64,000 nt of DNA from Siphonodentalium dalli (Eukaryota > Mollusca > Scaphopoda > Gadilida > Siphonodentaliidae). Position numbers and translations under genes: made by a program. Location of the stretch: assembly GCA_032622095.1 (NCBI GenBank), contig CP136069.1, positions 166,276,394 to 166,340,393 on the forward strand, written 5' to 3'. Under the pieces are notes generated by a model. The model was not told where the DNA came from and did not search any database. It saw only the letters and a program-made list of their open reading frames with translations. Shown here one piece after another: positions 36,101-43,904 of the stretch (positions are counted from its first letter, which is position 1; each line of letters begins with the position of its first letter).

Positions 36101-38075
36101 AAAGTCATATTGAACCATCAAGTTTAATTAAACACAAAATAGTTGTGCCCGACTGACCATATTTCATGACGCTGACCCTAAACTTTTTTTCCGACTATAC
36201 ACAAATATTTCCCCCATACCAAAATCAAAACATAAAAGTTAAACGCAAATACAGCGACGTTTCATGCATACAAGATGAAGTCCCGTGCGACTTATATTGA
36301 TACCGATATCGTTTAAAGACAAGGCCGTGGTAATCAATCAGTTACGGTGTAGCATCTGCCCAGTTCCTCGACAATGATGACGTAATTACGCGTTTGATGT
36401 TCCCTCTCAGTTTGTGGGTGAGAGATACCGATACGCTCAAAATTAACTGCCGCGATCAACAAGACGCATATAAGTGCATGTACATGTTCACGGCAATTGG
36501 CCGGCTCAAATTCTAAATATTTCGTTGAACGTTATAAATAAAAGTTCAATTTTATTGACCGATTAGCCGGGAGAATGAAGTTTCAGAAATTGCAGTTCTA
36601 ACTACCGACTTTATTACGCAATGACCCTTACGATATTATAACACATATTTGAGATGAAATGGACACATTCCGATATATTATTGATCAGGGAGGCCGATTA
36701 TTTGACAACAGTATCAACTAACAAGTCGATTCAAAAGAAAAATAAACATACAAAAAAAAACGTAATGTCGGTTGGGGCAGAATCACCTCGGTCGGTTTCG
36801 GTCGGTATTGTTTAAAACTGAAACCGAGTTGTTTTCTCGGTTAACCGCCCATCACTAAAATTGTCTAGATCAAGTCAGAATGAATTGTAACTGACAAAAC
36901 ACTTCAATAAATTTTTTTAGATTTAATTAATGAAAATACACATGCTGGCAGCAGTCAGACATAGCATAAGTAGGGGACTGAACTCGGTTTTGCAGCTTGA
37001 GACAATAGATCACGTCGACGAAATCTTGGCCGCAACGAGAACGAGACTTACAAAATGTGATGACTTGTTACCAATGGCAAACTTAAGAAATAATTGTTTG
37101 TCTTTACTTGTACGCATATTTGCAAAAACCGTTAGATGAGATGAGGGTTGTGGGGTATAGGTGGGTCTTGAGGATCAAATTGGCAGACTCATGTGCAAAG
37201 TGGCAGAATAAACTGGTCTGTCGGCAATCGGCATGCTAATTTACCAGTACTAGGAAATACTGATTCAAAATTATTTTTTTTGTTCATCAATAGTTGTGTC
37301 TTCAATGATTGCCTCATCAATAGTTGGACGGAGCCTATGCCGTTATATCAGAAACCCTGGTTAAAGCCACTGATGACCTTCGTTATAGGTTATATTTTAG
37401 AAATAACAGTTACCAAATTATGAAGATTTCCTCATGTCACAGAATACACTAATTAATAGTCTAGTATAATGATAGTATGAATGTGATATTATACACACAA
37501 AAAACTTTGTTTATATACAGCACGTAAATAGTGATCGATAAGCAAAACACTCAACACCATCTAACCAAAGTTCACTTTTTGGGGTCTCCCCGATGTTGAG
37601 TGTTTTGCTTATCGCATACTCTTTACGTACTGATGTTTACACAACATGTCTTTTGTTTACATAACACAGAGTACTAACATGACAATAACATTCAATTTAC
37701 GTGATATTTACGATTGGTATAAGAAAAAAATTTGTCTATAATAAAATATCTTTATAGCGTTTTAATGGATGTGACTGTTTTAATCGCAATAGCCACCACC
37801 AATGCTTACCATATCTTTAAAAATACTGATTTGTGATTTATACGTTATTTATCTTCCAGCTGACAAGGAATATACTAGCCAGTGAACCTAGGGTAACAAA
37901 ATTCAAAGTAGACTGGGGTGACAATGTAGCAGCGACAAACGAGAATGCTCCTCCCGTCCAATCAACAGAATCGGAGTCAAACATGCTTCCACCAGCTAAC
38001 ATTGTCGGCGAAATAATGAAAGTGGCAAATCACACAACAGATAGTAACAGTGTAGCCATGGATACGGACACGTAG
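18030..38075 (+). CDS. ASF1: histone chaperone ASF1 (four coding exons, complete)
   Basis: Exons 18030-18138, 29035-29150, 34553-34729 and 37860-38075 join to 205 codons with GT-AG introns in phases 1, 0 and 0. The product starts [19 protein letters not shown] and is collinear with animal ASF1A/B, which are of nearly identical length, through the whole immunoglobulin-like core (residues 1-155). Residues known to bind the H3-H4 dimer in human ASF1 fall at the same numbers: Asp54, Val94 (in VTVVLLTC) and Arg108 (EEFIRIG). The tail from about 156 is acidic, Ser/Thr-rich and divergent, as usual. Role: nuclear chaperone delivering H3-H4 for replication-coupled (CAF-1) and replication-independent (HIRA) deposition. 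Introns of 10.9, 5.4 and 3.1 kb are packed with transposons; the reading frame is intact. Confidence 0.96.
18139..19070 (+). other. start of ASF1 intron 1, little recognisable
   Basis: Intron sequence with a foldback-core scrap (18497-18530) and a perfect 24-bp palindrome centred on TTCGAA (18912-18935). No other exon seen. Confidence 0.6.
19071..20168. mobile_element. 1.1-kb element with 35-bp inverted ends
   Basis: AGGCCAAAGCGAAAAATAGG continuing to TTTCCACTCCC at the left is mirrored by GGGAGTGGAAACACACC...TTTTTCGCTTTGGCCT at the right, with about three mismatches. The target duplication is ambiguous. The interior includes a C-run (20077-20112) and a second copy of the CCCCGCCC tract. No transposase. 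It sits in ASF1 intron 1. Confidence 0.65.
20169..21904 (+). other. ASF1 intron 1, mostly unassigned
   Basis: No exon recognised. CAGTGATTCCTAC...GATACCAC at about 20752-20778 is an inverted match to 18546-18590, suggesting the ends of another decayed element. A CAT/ATC-rich microsatellite (ATCATCATCATTGTCGTCAT) lies at 21530-21610. Confidence 0.4.
21905..22640. repeat. bivalve-type 'GGCCATAACTC' repeat, about three modules
   Basis: CAGATTTGTTCAAATGAGGTCA recurs (split here as CAGATTTGTTC and AAATGAGGTCA) near 22272, 22431 and 22578, that is every 147-160 bp. Each copy is followed by GGGCCATAACTC or a variant. The head has GTCTGTCTGTCCG and the module end GAGTTATGGCCCTTTTTAGC. It is a dispersed family seen at least a dozen times in this window. 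Confidence 0.8.
22641..23058 (+). other. intron, no feature seen
   Basis: AT-rich sequence with a C-rich microsatellite-like run (22809-22835, CCCCCCCCCACCCACCCTC). Nothing else recognised. Confidence 0.6.
23059..23501. mobile_element. hAT-like palindromic MITE, family C (copy 4)
   Basis: Ends CAAGCCTGAATTTAGTGTGT / GACACTAAATTCAGGCTTG. Hairpins with GCAGAATGAGGTCCCCAGAG in both arms. The interior matches copies 1, 8, 9 and 12. Confidence 0.8.
23440..24310. repeat. local triplication with family C right ends
   Basis: TATTTTCTTAACCACCACTTA, split as TATTTTCTTAACC and ACCACTTA, occurs at about 23512, 24042 and 24227. Each is followed by TCCAGGTGAA or a variant and a G-run plus GTATATTG. The first two are preceded by the same MITE right half (TGCGGAATAGTGTCATTAAA ... 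CAGGCTTGGCTGTT). A MITE edge and its flank were duplicated together. Confidence 0.75.
24311..25260. repeat. decayed bivalve-type repeat modules
   Basis: Modules of the 'TTCAAATGGGGTCACCTGGTC / GGACATAACTG' type (GGGTCACCTGGTCAAATAG, GACATAACTGTATG, GATTCAGATTTGTTAACATG) recur irregularly. A G-run lies at 25196-25208. No exon. Confidence 0.55.
25268..25480. mobile_element. mariner-like palindromic MITE, family B (copy 4)
   Basis: 213 bp, TA-flanked. Both arms carry the private variant CTAAGTAAGCGACTTCTTAA (left) / TTAAGAAGTCGCTTACTTAG (right), where other copies have TAATCGACTCC. Lies in ASF1 intron 1. Confidence 0.9.
25610..26215. repeat. bivalve-type repeat module and spacer
   Basis: GCCATAACTCGAACATTTTT ... 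CAAATTTGGTATGTGAGTTT ... GAGTTGTGACCTTTTTTCG is one module (25650-25785). The following AT-rich stretch has two related ATTGACACTT / TTTCATTTAGATAT segments. Confidence 0.6.
26218..26608. mobile_element. piggyBac-like MITE, family A (copy 4)
   Basis: TTAA at 26214-26217 and 26609-26612, ends CCCTTTACCCAACAGACCGG / CTGTTGGGTAAAGGG. Very close to copy 2 (3206-3598), including the interior and both hairpins, which indicates recent activity. In ASF1 intron 1. Confidence 0.9.
26810..27560 (+). other. intron with one bivalve-type module
   Basis: 26840-26960 matches the GTCTGTCTGTAG ... CAATAACTCAAAAC ... CCAATCGGTACCAAATTTTG module. The rest is AT-rich and unassigned. Confidence 0.5.
27563..28200. 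repeat. bivalve-type repeat with hairpin head, three modules of about 165 bp
   Basis: The head is a small hairpin, ACCCGCAACGTTGTGGGGGG. It is followed by GTCCATTCGTCATCCGTC, then three modules each containing ACCATGGGAACCT (about 27707, 27872, 28040) and GTGGAGTTATCCCCCTTTTT. Related heads are at 31604, 42455 and 57314. Confidence 0.8.
28360..28613. mobile_element. hAT-like MITE, family C (copy 6): palindrome of palindromes
   Basis: 254 bp flanked by an exact 8-bp duplication ATCACTAC (28352-28359, 28614-28621). Outer arms start CAAGCCTTGAAAT and pair over roughly 125 bp each. Each arm is itself a hairpin around GATGCTACCCCGCATAGCGG. It lies in ASF1 intron 1, about 420 bp upstream of exon 2. 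Confidence 0.9.
28708..28943. mobile_element. piggyBac-like MITE, family A' (copy 5)
   Basis: TTAA at 28704-28707 and TTGA at 28944-28947. Left ...CCCTTTCATGACTGGAGCTT, right GCTCCCGCCATGAAAGGG. The second hairpin is partly deleted. Ends 91 bp before ASF1 exon 2. Confidence 0.8.
29035..29150 (+). CDS. ASF1: ASF1 exon 2 (coding)
   Basis: Acceptor TATATTTTCAG at 29034; donor TTTCAG|GTAAAT at 29151. Encodes residues 37-75, including [14 protein letters not shown] and the [16 protein letters not shown] strand; Asp54 is here. Confidence 0.96.
29520..29685. mobile_element. hAT-like MITE, family C (copy 7, rearranged)
   Basis: Ends CAAGCCTTGAAATAGTGAGC / GCTCACTATTTCAAGGCTTG pair perfectly. The left inner arm is collapsed, with a CTTACACCTCAG scrap from the central region of copy 6 joined directly to the left terminus. 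Flanks AACTTTTG / AATTTTTT match at 6 of 8. Confidence 0.8.
29742..29887. mobile_element. piggyBac-like MITE, family A' (copy 6, internally deleted)
   Basis: TTAA at 29738-29741 and 29888-29891. Left half with one decayed hairpin; right half reduced to CATCTCCCGTTTTGAAAGGG. Confidence 0.75.
29892..30879 (+). other. ASF1 intron 2: repeat scraps
   Basis: 30245-30350 is a left end of the third piggyBac-like subfamily (AACCCTTTCTATCTATACTA, with TATTATCTGAACATTT). 30355-30560 is a G-run plus a GGACACCCACCC/TTTTTCCGG repeat that recurs at 31500-31620, 42295-42450 and 43920-44010. No exon seen. Confidence 0.55.
30880..31014. mobile_element. mariner-like MITE, family B (copy 5, short form)
   Basis: 135 bp, CAGTAATGCCCTAATTAATC to its complement, TA-flanked. 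The central GGAAATATGGCTTGTTGCC part of both arms is missing. Shared private change: CTAATTAATC in the left arm, TTTAATTAGGG in the right. Confidence 0.85.
31015..31600 (+). other. intron, no feature seen
   Basis: AT-rich intron sequence. A 73-codon open frame at 31045-31266 has no recognised similarity. Confidence 0.5.
31500..31860. repeat. bivalve-type repeat with C/G hairpin head
   Basis: ACCCGCAACAAAGTTGGGGG head followed by TATACTGGAATCAGTTGTCC, GTCCATCCGTGGACACAAAT, then ACCATGGGAACCTGTGCACC and GGCGGAGTTATTGG: one module of the same family as 27563-28200. Confidence 0.75.
31890..32290. repeat. bivalve-type repeat, 'GTCGTATTAAGTAAATGGG' head
   Basis: Head TACGCCCGTTTGAAAAAAAT, GTCTGTCCGTCTGTCGTCC, then GGATGATAACTTTAGATTGA, CAAATTTGGTATGTTAG, GAGTTATGCCCCTTTTTAGA. 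The module is repeated from about 32120. Similar heads at 35510 and 53100 (inverted). Confidence 0.75.
32291..33009 (+). other. ASF1 intron 2, no clear feature
   Basis: A decayed repeat fragment (32820-32900, CATCCGTCCATCCACCGTCC) and a G-run (32982-32998). No exon seen. Confidence 0.5.
33018..34438. mobile_element. non-autonomous hAT-like element, ATCGGCCGATT family
   Basis: 1,421 bp. Exact target duplication CCATTGTG (33010-33017, 34439-34446). Ends TAGTGATGAGCCGATTGTC and the complement of TAGTAATGAACCAATAATCG. The motif ATCGGCCGATT or CGATTGTC is repeated just inside each end. No transposase frame. In ASF1 intron 2; ends 114 bp before exon 3. Confidence 0.88.
34553..34729 (+). CDS. ASF1: ASF1 exon 3 (coding)
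   Basis: Acceptor AAATCTTTACAG, donor AACAAG|GTATAA. Encodes residues 76-134: the [20 protein letters not shown] and [12 protein letters not shown] strands holding Val94 and Arg108. Confidence 0.96.
34836..35492. mobile_element. non-autonomous hAT-like element, CGGTTAACCGG family
   Basis: Ends TAGTGCTGGGACGGTTG and the complement of TAGTGATGGGACGGTTGGG. Subterminal GGTTACGGTTCGGTTACGCG on the left and GGTTAACCGGTTA on the right. Flanking octamers (TTAGATAC / ACATATGT) do not match, so the duplication is lost or this copy is rearranged. A 123-codon plus frame inside (35034-35405) is not a transposase. Confidence 0.7.
35505..35745. repeat. bivalve-type repeat module
   Basis: Head ATGCCCTATTGAAAAAAGGT, GTCTGTCCATCCGTCTGTCC, GATAACTCCAGTTTGGATTA, GGCCAAGTTCGAATATGGG, GAGTTACGACCTTTTTCGAC. 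A second copy of this variant is at 50735-50940. Confidence 0.75.
35887..36857. mobile_element. non-autonomous hAT-like element, TTTCGGTT family
   Basis: 971 bp with exact target duplication AAATTGTC (35879-35886, 36858-36865). Ends TAGTGTTGGAAGGTTA / complement of TAGTGATGGGCGGTTA. Subterminal TTTCGGTTTTTGG, TTTCGGTTTCGGTTTTAG on the left and CGGTCGGTTTCGGTCGG on the right. ASF1 intron 3. Confidence 0.88.
36870..37859 (+). other. ASF1 intron 3, mostly unassigned, with a hairpin
   Basis: 37530-37610 is an inverted repeat (GATAAGCAAAACACTCAACA against TGTTGAGTGTTTTGCTTATC) with a 30-bp loop. Open frames at 36930-37139 and 37193-37423 show no recognised domain. Confidence 0.5.
37860..38075 (+). 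CDS. ASF1: ASF1 exon 4 (coding, terminal)
   Basis: Acceptor TTATCTTCCAG. Encodes residues 135-205, [20 protein letters not shown] then an acidic, Ser/Thr-rich tail ending AMDTDT and TAG at 38073. Confidence 0.95.
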   Translation: MTRNILASEPRVTKFKVDWGDNVAATNENAPPVQSTESESNMLPPANIVGEIMKVANHTTDSNSVAMDTDT

Positions 38076-38971
38076 TCTAACATGTGCCACCGCATATCAT
38101 AGTCATCAAGAGCAGCTATTTCATCTGTTCATTTTACTGCTGCCAGGAATTTGGATGCAGTTTGTCTTATCACAATGGAATTTCACAAAATGGAATTCTG
38201 TGGAATTGTTGAGTATCAGAGACATTGGTCTCTGAAAAAGGCAGCCCTCTCTGCAACTGATCTGAGTACTTACAAACCTCTTTAACCCTTTCATGGCTGG
38301 AGCTGTGCTGGTGCAGCATTAAAGATTCTGTGCCAGTGCATTCTATTATATATGCAAGTCTCCAATGATCTGTATACTTACAAACCTCTTTAAAGGGGTA
38401 CTGTACACTAAATCCGGCCATCTCTTGAGTGTATTTTGCAGTTATCCATGGCTCAAATTCATTCATTTGTTTCATATTTTCTGTTGAGTATAATAGGAGA
38501 TGGTCCCATAAATGGCCGGATTTAGTGTAAGTCCACTTTAAGAAAGACATTCGAAGTAAATTTCCTGTTTATTGGGCTGTACTGCACACATGGTCCTGAA
38601 ACACTGCATTCAACCTTTTTGTTCGTGTTGGGGGAAAAGTTTAAATCAGTACGAAATAATTGCAGTATTTTGTTTATACAAACATGCTATGTTCAAATAT
38701 TTGTTAAACAAGTTATGGATTGTGACTGCAGTGACGCAGTCTTTAGTAAAAAATGTATTGGTCATACTTGATTGGGCGATTTTTTTTTATGAACTAAATA
38801 ACGTGGATTCTATCTGAGAAATAATTGTCAAAGGCAACTGAAATTTTACCCATAGCTAGCCGATGTGGAATAATTCTTTGGTGTGTTTCCCAGAATAATT
38901 ATAAAATAAATATGCTTTTCAAAATGTTTTGGCCTGAAAAACAGGAAATTTACATTACATGGCCGAATAAA
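38076..38971 (+). other. probable ASF1 3' UTR region with repeat scraps
   Basis: AATAAA signals lie at 38905-38910 and 38966-38971; I see none nearer. On the way are a family A' left end (38286-38370) and a foldback MITE (38393-38545, GTACACTAAATCCGGCCAT and its complement). Transcript end is inference. Confidence 0.35.
38393..38545. mobile_element. short foldback MITE, 'ACTAAATCCGGCC' family
   Basis: TTTAAAGGGGTACTGTACAC and ACTAAATCCGGCCAT at the left; ATGGCCGGATTTAGTG and CCACTTTAA at the right. Relatives are at 54184-54290 (left half) and 55215-55325 (right half). TTAA at both edges suggests a piggyBac-like target, but the ends do not begin CCC. Confidence 0.6.
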
Positions 38972-39019
38972 ATCTTATGGGAAAATCCACGGTTGTTTTT
39001 AGATGATATTCTGTCATCC

Positions 39020-39463
39020 AACCCTGAATTTAGTGTGTCTGACATTTTCAGAATGAACTTCCCAGAGGGTGAATTTAGTGATGCTACCCACACAGCGGAG
39101 TATCTTCACCAAACTTACCCTCTGGGGACCTCATTCTGCTTAGGCCTCATCTTTTGGGAAGTATCTATAGTCTCAAATTAACATTGTTTTAGTACTTTTC
39201 CCCCTTCTGTTCAGTTTTGTATATCCCCTAATTTGCAGAAGATAAATTGCATAATCAAGATGACTGAAGGGAGAACATCACCAAATTCAACTGGAGAACT
39301 TTAGTGTGATCCTAGGTCTCCCATAGCAGTTGAGGCCTAAGCTGAATGAGGTCCCCAGAGTGTGAATTTGGTGATGCTAGCCTGCTATGTGGGATAGCGT
39401 CACTAAATTCACGCTCTGGGAACCTAATTCTGCTAATGACACATACACTAAATTCAGACGTGC
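39020..39463. mobile_element. hAT-like MITE, family C (copy 8)
   Basis: 444 bp flanked by exact TGTCATCC (39012-39019, 39464-39471). Ends are mutated CCTGAATTTAGTGTG / CACTAAATTCAG. Hairpins with CCCAGAGGGTGAATTTAG in both arms. Confidence 0.85.
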
Positions 39464-39630
39464 TGTCATCCTATTGAAATTTGACCTGGTTTCAAATATA
39501 TAAAATACCTGGATACACTGAGAAACTGAGGCAAAATATGTGAAACAAAACTAAAAATTGTCAATTATTGAGCCAAAATATTATGAGGGCTTAACATTTT
39601 AGGTTGCCTGGTTTTCTATTCACCTATTAA

Positions 39631-39830
39631 CCATTCCTTGACTGAATCTTTCTTGCAAAGACCCTGTGCCAATGCATTATCTTATATATGTGAGTCTCCC
39701 ATAGGGAGCCTTGCATATATAAGATAATATATTGGCCAAACAATAGTTACCTTAACCTTGTAAGCCAGTGCATTATGCCCTGGCACAGGATCGTTAATGC
39801 TGCATCAGTGTGCCTCCCATCATGAAAGGG
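39631..39830. mobile_element. piggyBac-like MITE, family A' (copy 8)
   Basis: TTAA at 39627-39630 and 39831-39834. One full hairpin (CATTATCTTATATATGTGAG, TCTCCCATAGGGAGCC); the second is mostly deleted. Confidence 0.8.
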
Positions 39831-39945
39831 TTAACCCATTCAGATCTAAAAGTATTCAACATTTTTGTCAATTCATTTGTAGGGATATACTGATAATATA
39901 AAGTAAATGAAAGGACTCCCATTCAATCATTTGCATATTCATATA

Positions 39946-40158
39946 TAGTAATGCCCTAAATAATCGTCTCGTTAACCACAGCAGAATTATGGGTAATTTT
40001 TGAGGATTTAGTCGGAAATATGGTTTGTTGCCATTCATCGGGAAGCTCTCACTTAGAGCTTTCCGATGAATGGCAACAAGCCATATTTCCGACTAAATCC
40101 TAAAAAATTACCCATAATTCTGCTGTGGTTAAGGAGTCGATTATTTAGGGCATTACTG
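39946..40158. mobile_element. mariner-like palindromic MITE, family B (copy 6)
   Basis: 213 bp. First base mutated (TAGTAATGCCC), right end GGGCATTACTG then TA. Arms pair around CTCTCACTTAGAG. Confidence 0.85.
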
Positions 40159-40472
40159 TAGGAGGTTCATAAAACCGATCCGACGGATGCTGTTTGGTGA
40201 ACTTATTAGTTAAATATCCCAACTAATTATAGAATGCCAGTGAGCATTATAGTTATTAAAGAACAGTTTACTTTTAACTAGTGTTAAAACGATTTGTCGA
40301 CGTCCGCGAATTGTTCACCAAAAGTCAACCCCAGAATCCCAAGTCGATTAGTTGCATTAAATTGAGCATGCACTATGTTTTAAGGGAACACTGGTACAAT
40401 ACAATATACCAACAATGGCATGGACAGTGTTATAAGTTAAAACAAAAGCCACGCTATTGAGTAGAATTGCTA
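40159..40472. repeat. spacer with a hAT-end scrap
   Basis: 40273-40330 (TAGTGTTAAAACGATTTGTC, then GACGTCCGCG) resembles the left end of the 14501-15534 element family. No right end seen. Confidence 0.45.
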
Positions 40473-40804
40473 AGATGTCCCCAGAGGGTGAGTTTCTTTA
40501 CTATCAAATTTCAATGGAAACGTCTTCATATAGATTCTATTTCTTTTTTAGTTTAGTTTCTCTATATCCCCAAATTGGCAGACAACACATTGCATAATTG
40601 AGGTTCCCAATGGGTGAACATCACAATATTCACCATTTGGGAACTTCAATCTGAGACTGTCTCCCATAGCAGATGAGGCCATGCAGAATGAGGCCCTGGA
40701 GGGTGAATTTGGTGATGCTAGTCCGCTATGCAGGATAGCGTCACTAAATTAACCCTCTGTGGACCTCATTTTGCAAATGACAGGCACACTAAACTCAGAC
40801 TTGA
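40473..40804. mobile_element. hAT-like MITE, family C (copy 14)
   Basis: Left ...GTCCCCAGAGGGTGAG, interior as in copy 2 (CCCAAATTGGCAGACAACAC), right GCAAATGACAGGCACAC ... CAGACTTG. Confidence 0.65.
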
Positions 40805-40805
40805 C

Positions 40806-40869
40806 ATTATAATAATGTGATACATTGATGGAAAGAGCTCTTTCCATCAATGTATCACATTATTATAAT
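40806..40869. repeat. perfect 64-bp palindrome
   Basis: 32-base arms with no spacer, centred on GAGCTC: ATTATAATAATGTGATACAT ... and exact complement. It lies one base beyond the right end of the adjacent family C MITE. Confidence 0.95.
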
Positions 40870-40898
40870 CAATAATTTTGAAAAATGATCAAGGAAAT

Positions 40899-41380
40899 AT
40901 GGGTTGATACAAAAATCGGACTTGGCACTGAAAGGATTAAAGGACCATTAATTTTCAAACGCCCAGATCACATTATACACAATATATTCCATATTATATA
41001 CCATTTGGAAGAGGAACCAAAAATATATATATTCCGTCAGAATACACAACAGCTGTGACCTAGGAGTGTGCACCAGGTGATAGAGATTTTCAGATTCACT
41101 CCCAAGACTTTCCCCATTATATACCCTAGAATGCATCATAATTCACCACTAAGAGATAGAGTTATTCCCCTTCCATTAAGAATAATGTACAGGCCAGATC
41201 GAAATTAAGTACAGAACACAATGCAACTTGACAAAAAAACAAAATGTTCACAGTTTATTCGACTGGATAAGTTGAAAATACAATGTTTTGGAGCTTCCTC
41301 TTTCAAATGGTATATACTATGGAATATGTTGTATGTAATGTGATCTTGTGAATTGAAAATTAAGTGGGCCTTTAACATTC
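40899..41380. mobile_element. inverted-repeat MITE, 'CCAGATCACATTATA' family (copy 1)
   Basis: TTAATTTTCAAACGCCCAGA ... CATATTATATACCATTTGGA at the left; complement at 41300-41372. 40899-40940 is a family A right-end remnant (GGTTGATACAAAAATCGGAC). The interior shares ATTATATACCCTAGAATGCA with copy 2 at 51506. Confidence 0.7.
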
Positions 41381-41687
41381 ATGATCCTTTAAAACATTTT
41401 CTGACTTGTACCATTTAACTTATTTTGAGAATCAATGGATACTTCTCCTTTTACTCTCAAATTGATTTGTCACAGGAGGGTACCAGTTGAATTGTGATCT
41501 CGTCGCCCGAGAATTATAATATAATGGCCTCCTAAATATTGTAGTGGGAGAAAATGGCATTTGAAAATTTTGACGTTTGGAAAAACGCCTCATCTGAGCA
41601 AAGTATTGAATTGTTGTTGTATAGACATATTTTGGGTCACTGTACATGGAAATATACATGAGGTTTAAAAAAAAACTGATTTTTTAA
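41381..41687. other. spacer, no feature seen
   Basis: No repeat family or exon recognised. Confidence 0.5.
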
Positions 41688-41970
41688 AGATTTTTCACTA
41701 GACTTAGAACATTGTTTCGAAAAAAATTGTTCTATTGCTTTCAGCTTTATCGATTAGCACTGCTATAACACACTTTAGCACTGCTATAACACACTTTAGC
41801 ACTGCTATAACACACTTTAGCACTGCTATAACACACTTTAACACTGAGATGAACAGATTTTTTATGATTTTTCACTGGACTTAGAACATTGTTTCGAAAA
41901 AAATTGTTCTATTTCTTTCAGCTTTATCGATTAGCACTGCTATAACACACTTTAACACTGAGATGAACAG
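41688..41970. repeat. duplicated segment with a 21-bp tandem array
   Basis: TTTTTCACTAGACTTAGAAC ... CTTTATCGATTAGCACTGCT occurs at 41690 and again at about 41868. In the first copy the 21-bp unit starting TAGCACTGCTATAACACAC is present four times (41755-41838); in the second, once. Confidence 0.9.
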
Positions 41971-42294
41971 CGCATTATGTTTGGAATGCTTGGCTCATCG
42001 CCGGAGATAGAACTTCGCAAGTAGGATAGAGATTGCTTTCATAACAAGACCACTGAGCCAAAACAAATCATGTTAAATGTGCGCATATGTAACAGTATAT
42101 GTACTGAACTGTATATCATATATGAAACATTGATGTACTAAGCGGTGGATATACAACATCATGAACCTGATATTCGAGGGATTAATATGTTATATATAAC
42201 ATTTTAGGTTGCCCATCACCCTTGACAGCGGGGTATATAATAGAACGTGCGTGAAACATCGGGGGTATATGAATGACCCTTGAACTTGCTCTGC

Positions 42295-42455
42295 CTCGGG
42301 GTTCACCCACCCCCGCGTCCAATTTTTTTTCCGTTTTCCGCAGTTTTTTCCGACCATTTTTGGACACCCACCCTGTGAGTTACGAAAAAAAAAATTCTTG
42401 GTCCCATCGACCACCCACCCATCCCGGCATACGTGCCCGGAAACCCCCCTGTTAT
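42295..42455. repeat. 'GGACACCCACCC' repeat
   Basis: CACCCACCCCCGCGTCCAAT ... TTTTTCCGACCATTTTTGGA ... CCACCCACCCATCCCGGCAT matches 30420-30560, 31530-31580 and 43950-44010 in motif order. It precedes the head of a bivalve-type repeat, as at 31500. Confidence 0.65.
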
Positions 42456-43900
42456 TATGCCCCCGACTTGTAGTCGGCGGGTATATAGTCGACGTCTCCG
42501 TACGTACGTCGTCCGTACAAACATTTTGCATTATTGTTCAACAACCGCTGGGCAGATTTAACTGATATTTGGTATGGTGATAGAGCAGCATGGGGGAACA
42601 GCTACATGCATAGCACGGGTTTCGTCCACCCATTTTCACCAGAGTTATGGCCCTTTTTTGACTTAGAAAATTCAATTTATTCCGTCCGTACAAACATTTT
42701 GCATTATTGTTCAGCAACCGCTGGGCAGATTTAGCTGATATTTGGTATTGCGATAGAGCAGCATGGGGGAACAGCTACATGCATAGCGCGGGTTTCGTCC
42801 ACCCATTTTCACTAGAGTTATGGCCCTTTTTTTACTTAGAAAATTCAATTTTTCTCTTGTTTTTTGGGTTTCCAGATGATAGCGTGAGCTTTGGTGGTAC
42901 GATTGCAAATCCCGTATTTTTGTGGATCAGTTATATGAAAATACATGTCAAGTGTGCATTTGGGTATGATCTAATGATTTTTGCCTGAGTTATGGCCCTT
43001 TTTTCAACTTAGAAAATTTCAATTTTGTCCGTCCGTACAAACATTTTGCATTATTGTTCAGCAACCGCTGGGCAGATTTAGTTGATATTTGGTATGGTGA
43101 TAGAGCAGCATGGGGGAACAGCTACATGCATAGCGCGGGTTTCGTCCACCCATTTTCGCTAGAGTTATGGCCCTTTTTTTACTTAGAAAATTCAATTTTT
43201 CTCTTGTTTTTTTGGGTTTCCAGATGATAGCGTGAGCTTTGGTGGTACGATTGCAAATCCCGTATTTTTGTGGATCAGTTATATGAAAATACATGTCAAG
43301 TGTGTATTTGGGTATGATCTGATGATTTTTGCCTGAGTTATGGCCCTTTTTTCAACTTAGAAAATTTCAATTTTGTCCGTCCGTACAAACATTTTGCATT
43401 ATTGTTCAGCAACCGCTGGGCAGATTTAGCTGATATTTGGTATGGTGATAGAGCAGCATGGGGGAACAGCTACATGCATAGCGCTGGTTTCGTCCACCCA
43501 TTTTCACTAGAGTTATGGCCCTTTTTTTACTTAGAAAATTCAATTTTTTTCTCTAGTTTTTTGGGTTTCCAAATGATAGCGTGAGCTTTGGTGGTACGAT
43601 TGCAAATCCCGTATTTTTGTGGATCAGTTATATGAAAATACATGTCAAGTGCGAATTTGGATATGATCTGATGACTTTTTGCCTGAGTTATGGCCCTTTT
43701 TTCAACTTAGAAAATTGAATTTTTGCTTGTTTTTGGGTTTCCGGATCACTTGTTTTTTGGTTTCCGGAATTTCTAGTACGAACTTCTTTTGGAATGGTCA
43801 TATAGACCTCCTCGGATATCTGCAGTTTCGTCCATGCTTAATCCGAATTGCTACGGTCGGGGGCAAATGCCACGCGACAGCGTACCTCTTGTTCTAAGGT
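42455..43900. repeat. bivalve-type repeat amplified as a 348-bp tandem array
   Basis: Head CCCCGACTTGTAGTCGGCGG. GTCCGTACAAACATTTTGCA then starts at 42511, 42684, 43031 and 43379, giving one 173-bp spacing and two of 347-348. Each 348-bp unit joins a module ending TAGAGTTATGGCCCTTTTTT to one ending CTGAGTTATGGCCC. Copies are nearly identical, so the array is young. Confidence 0.9.
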
Positions 43901-43904
43901 ATTT

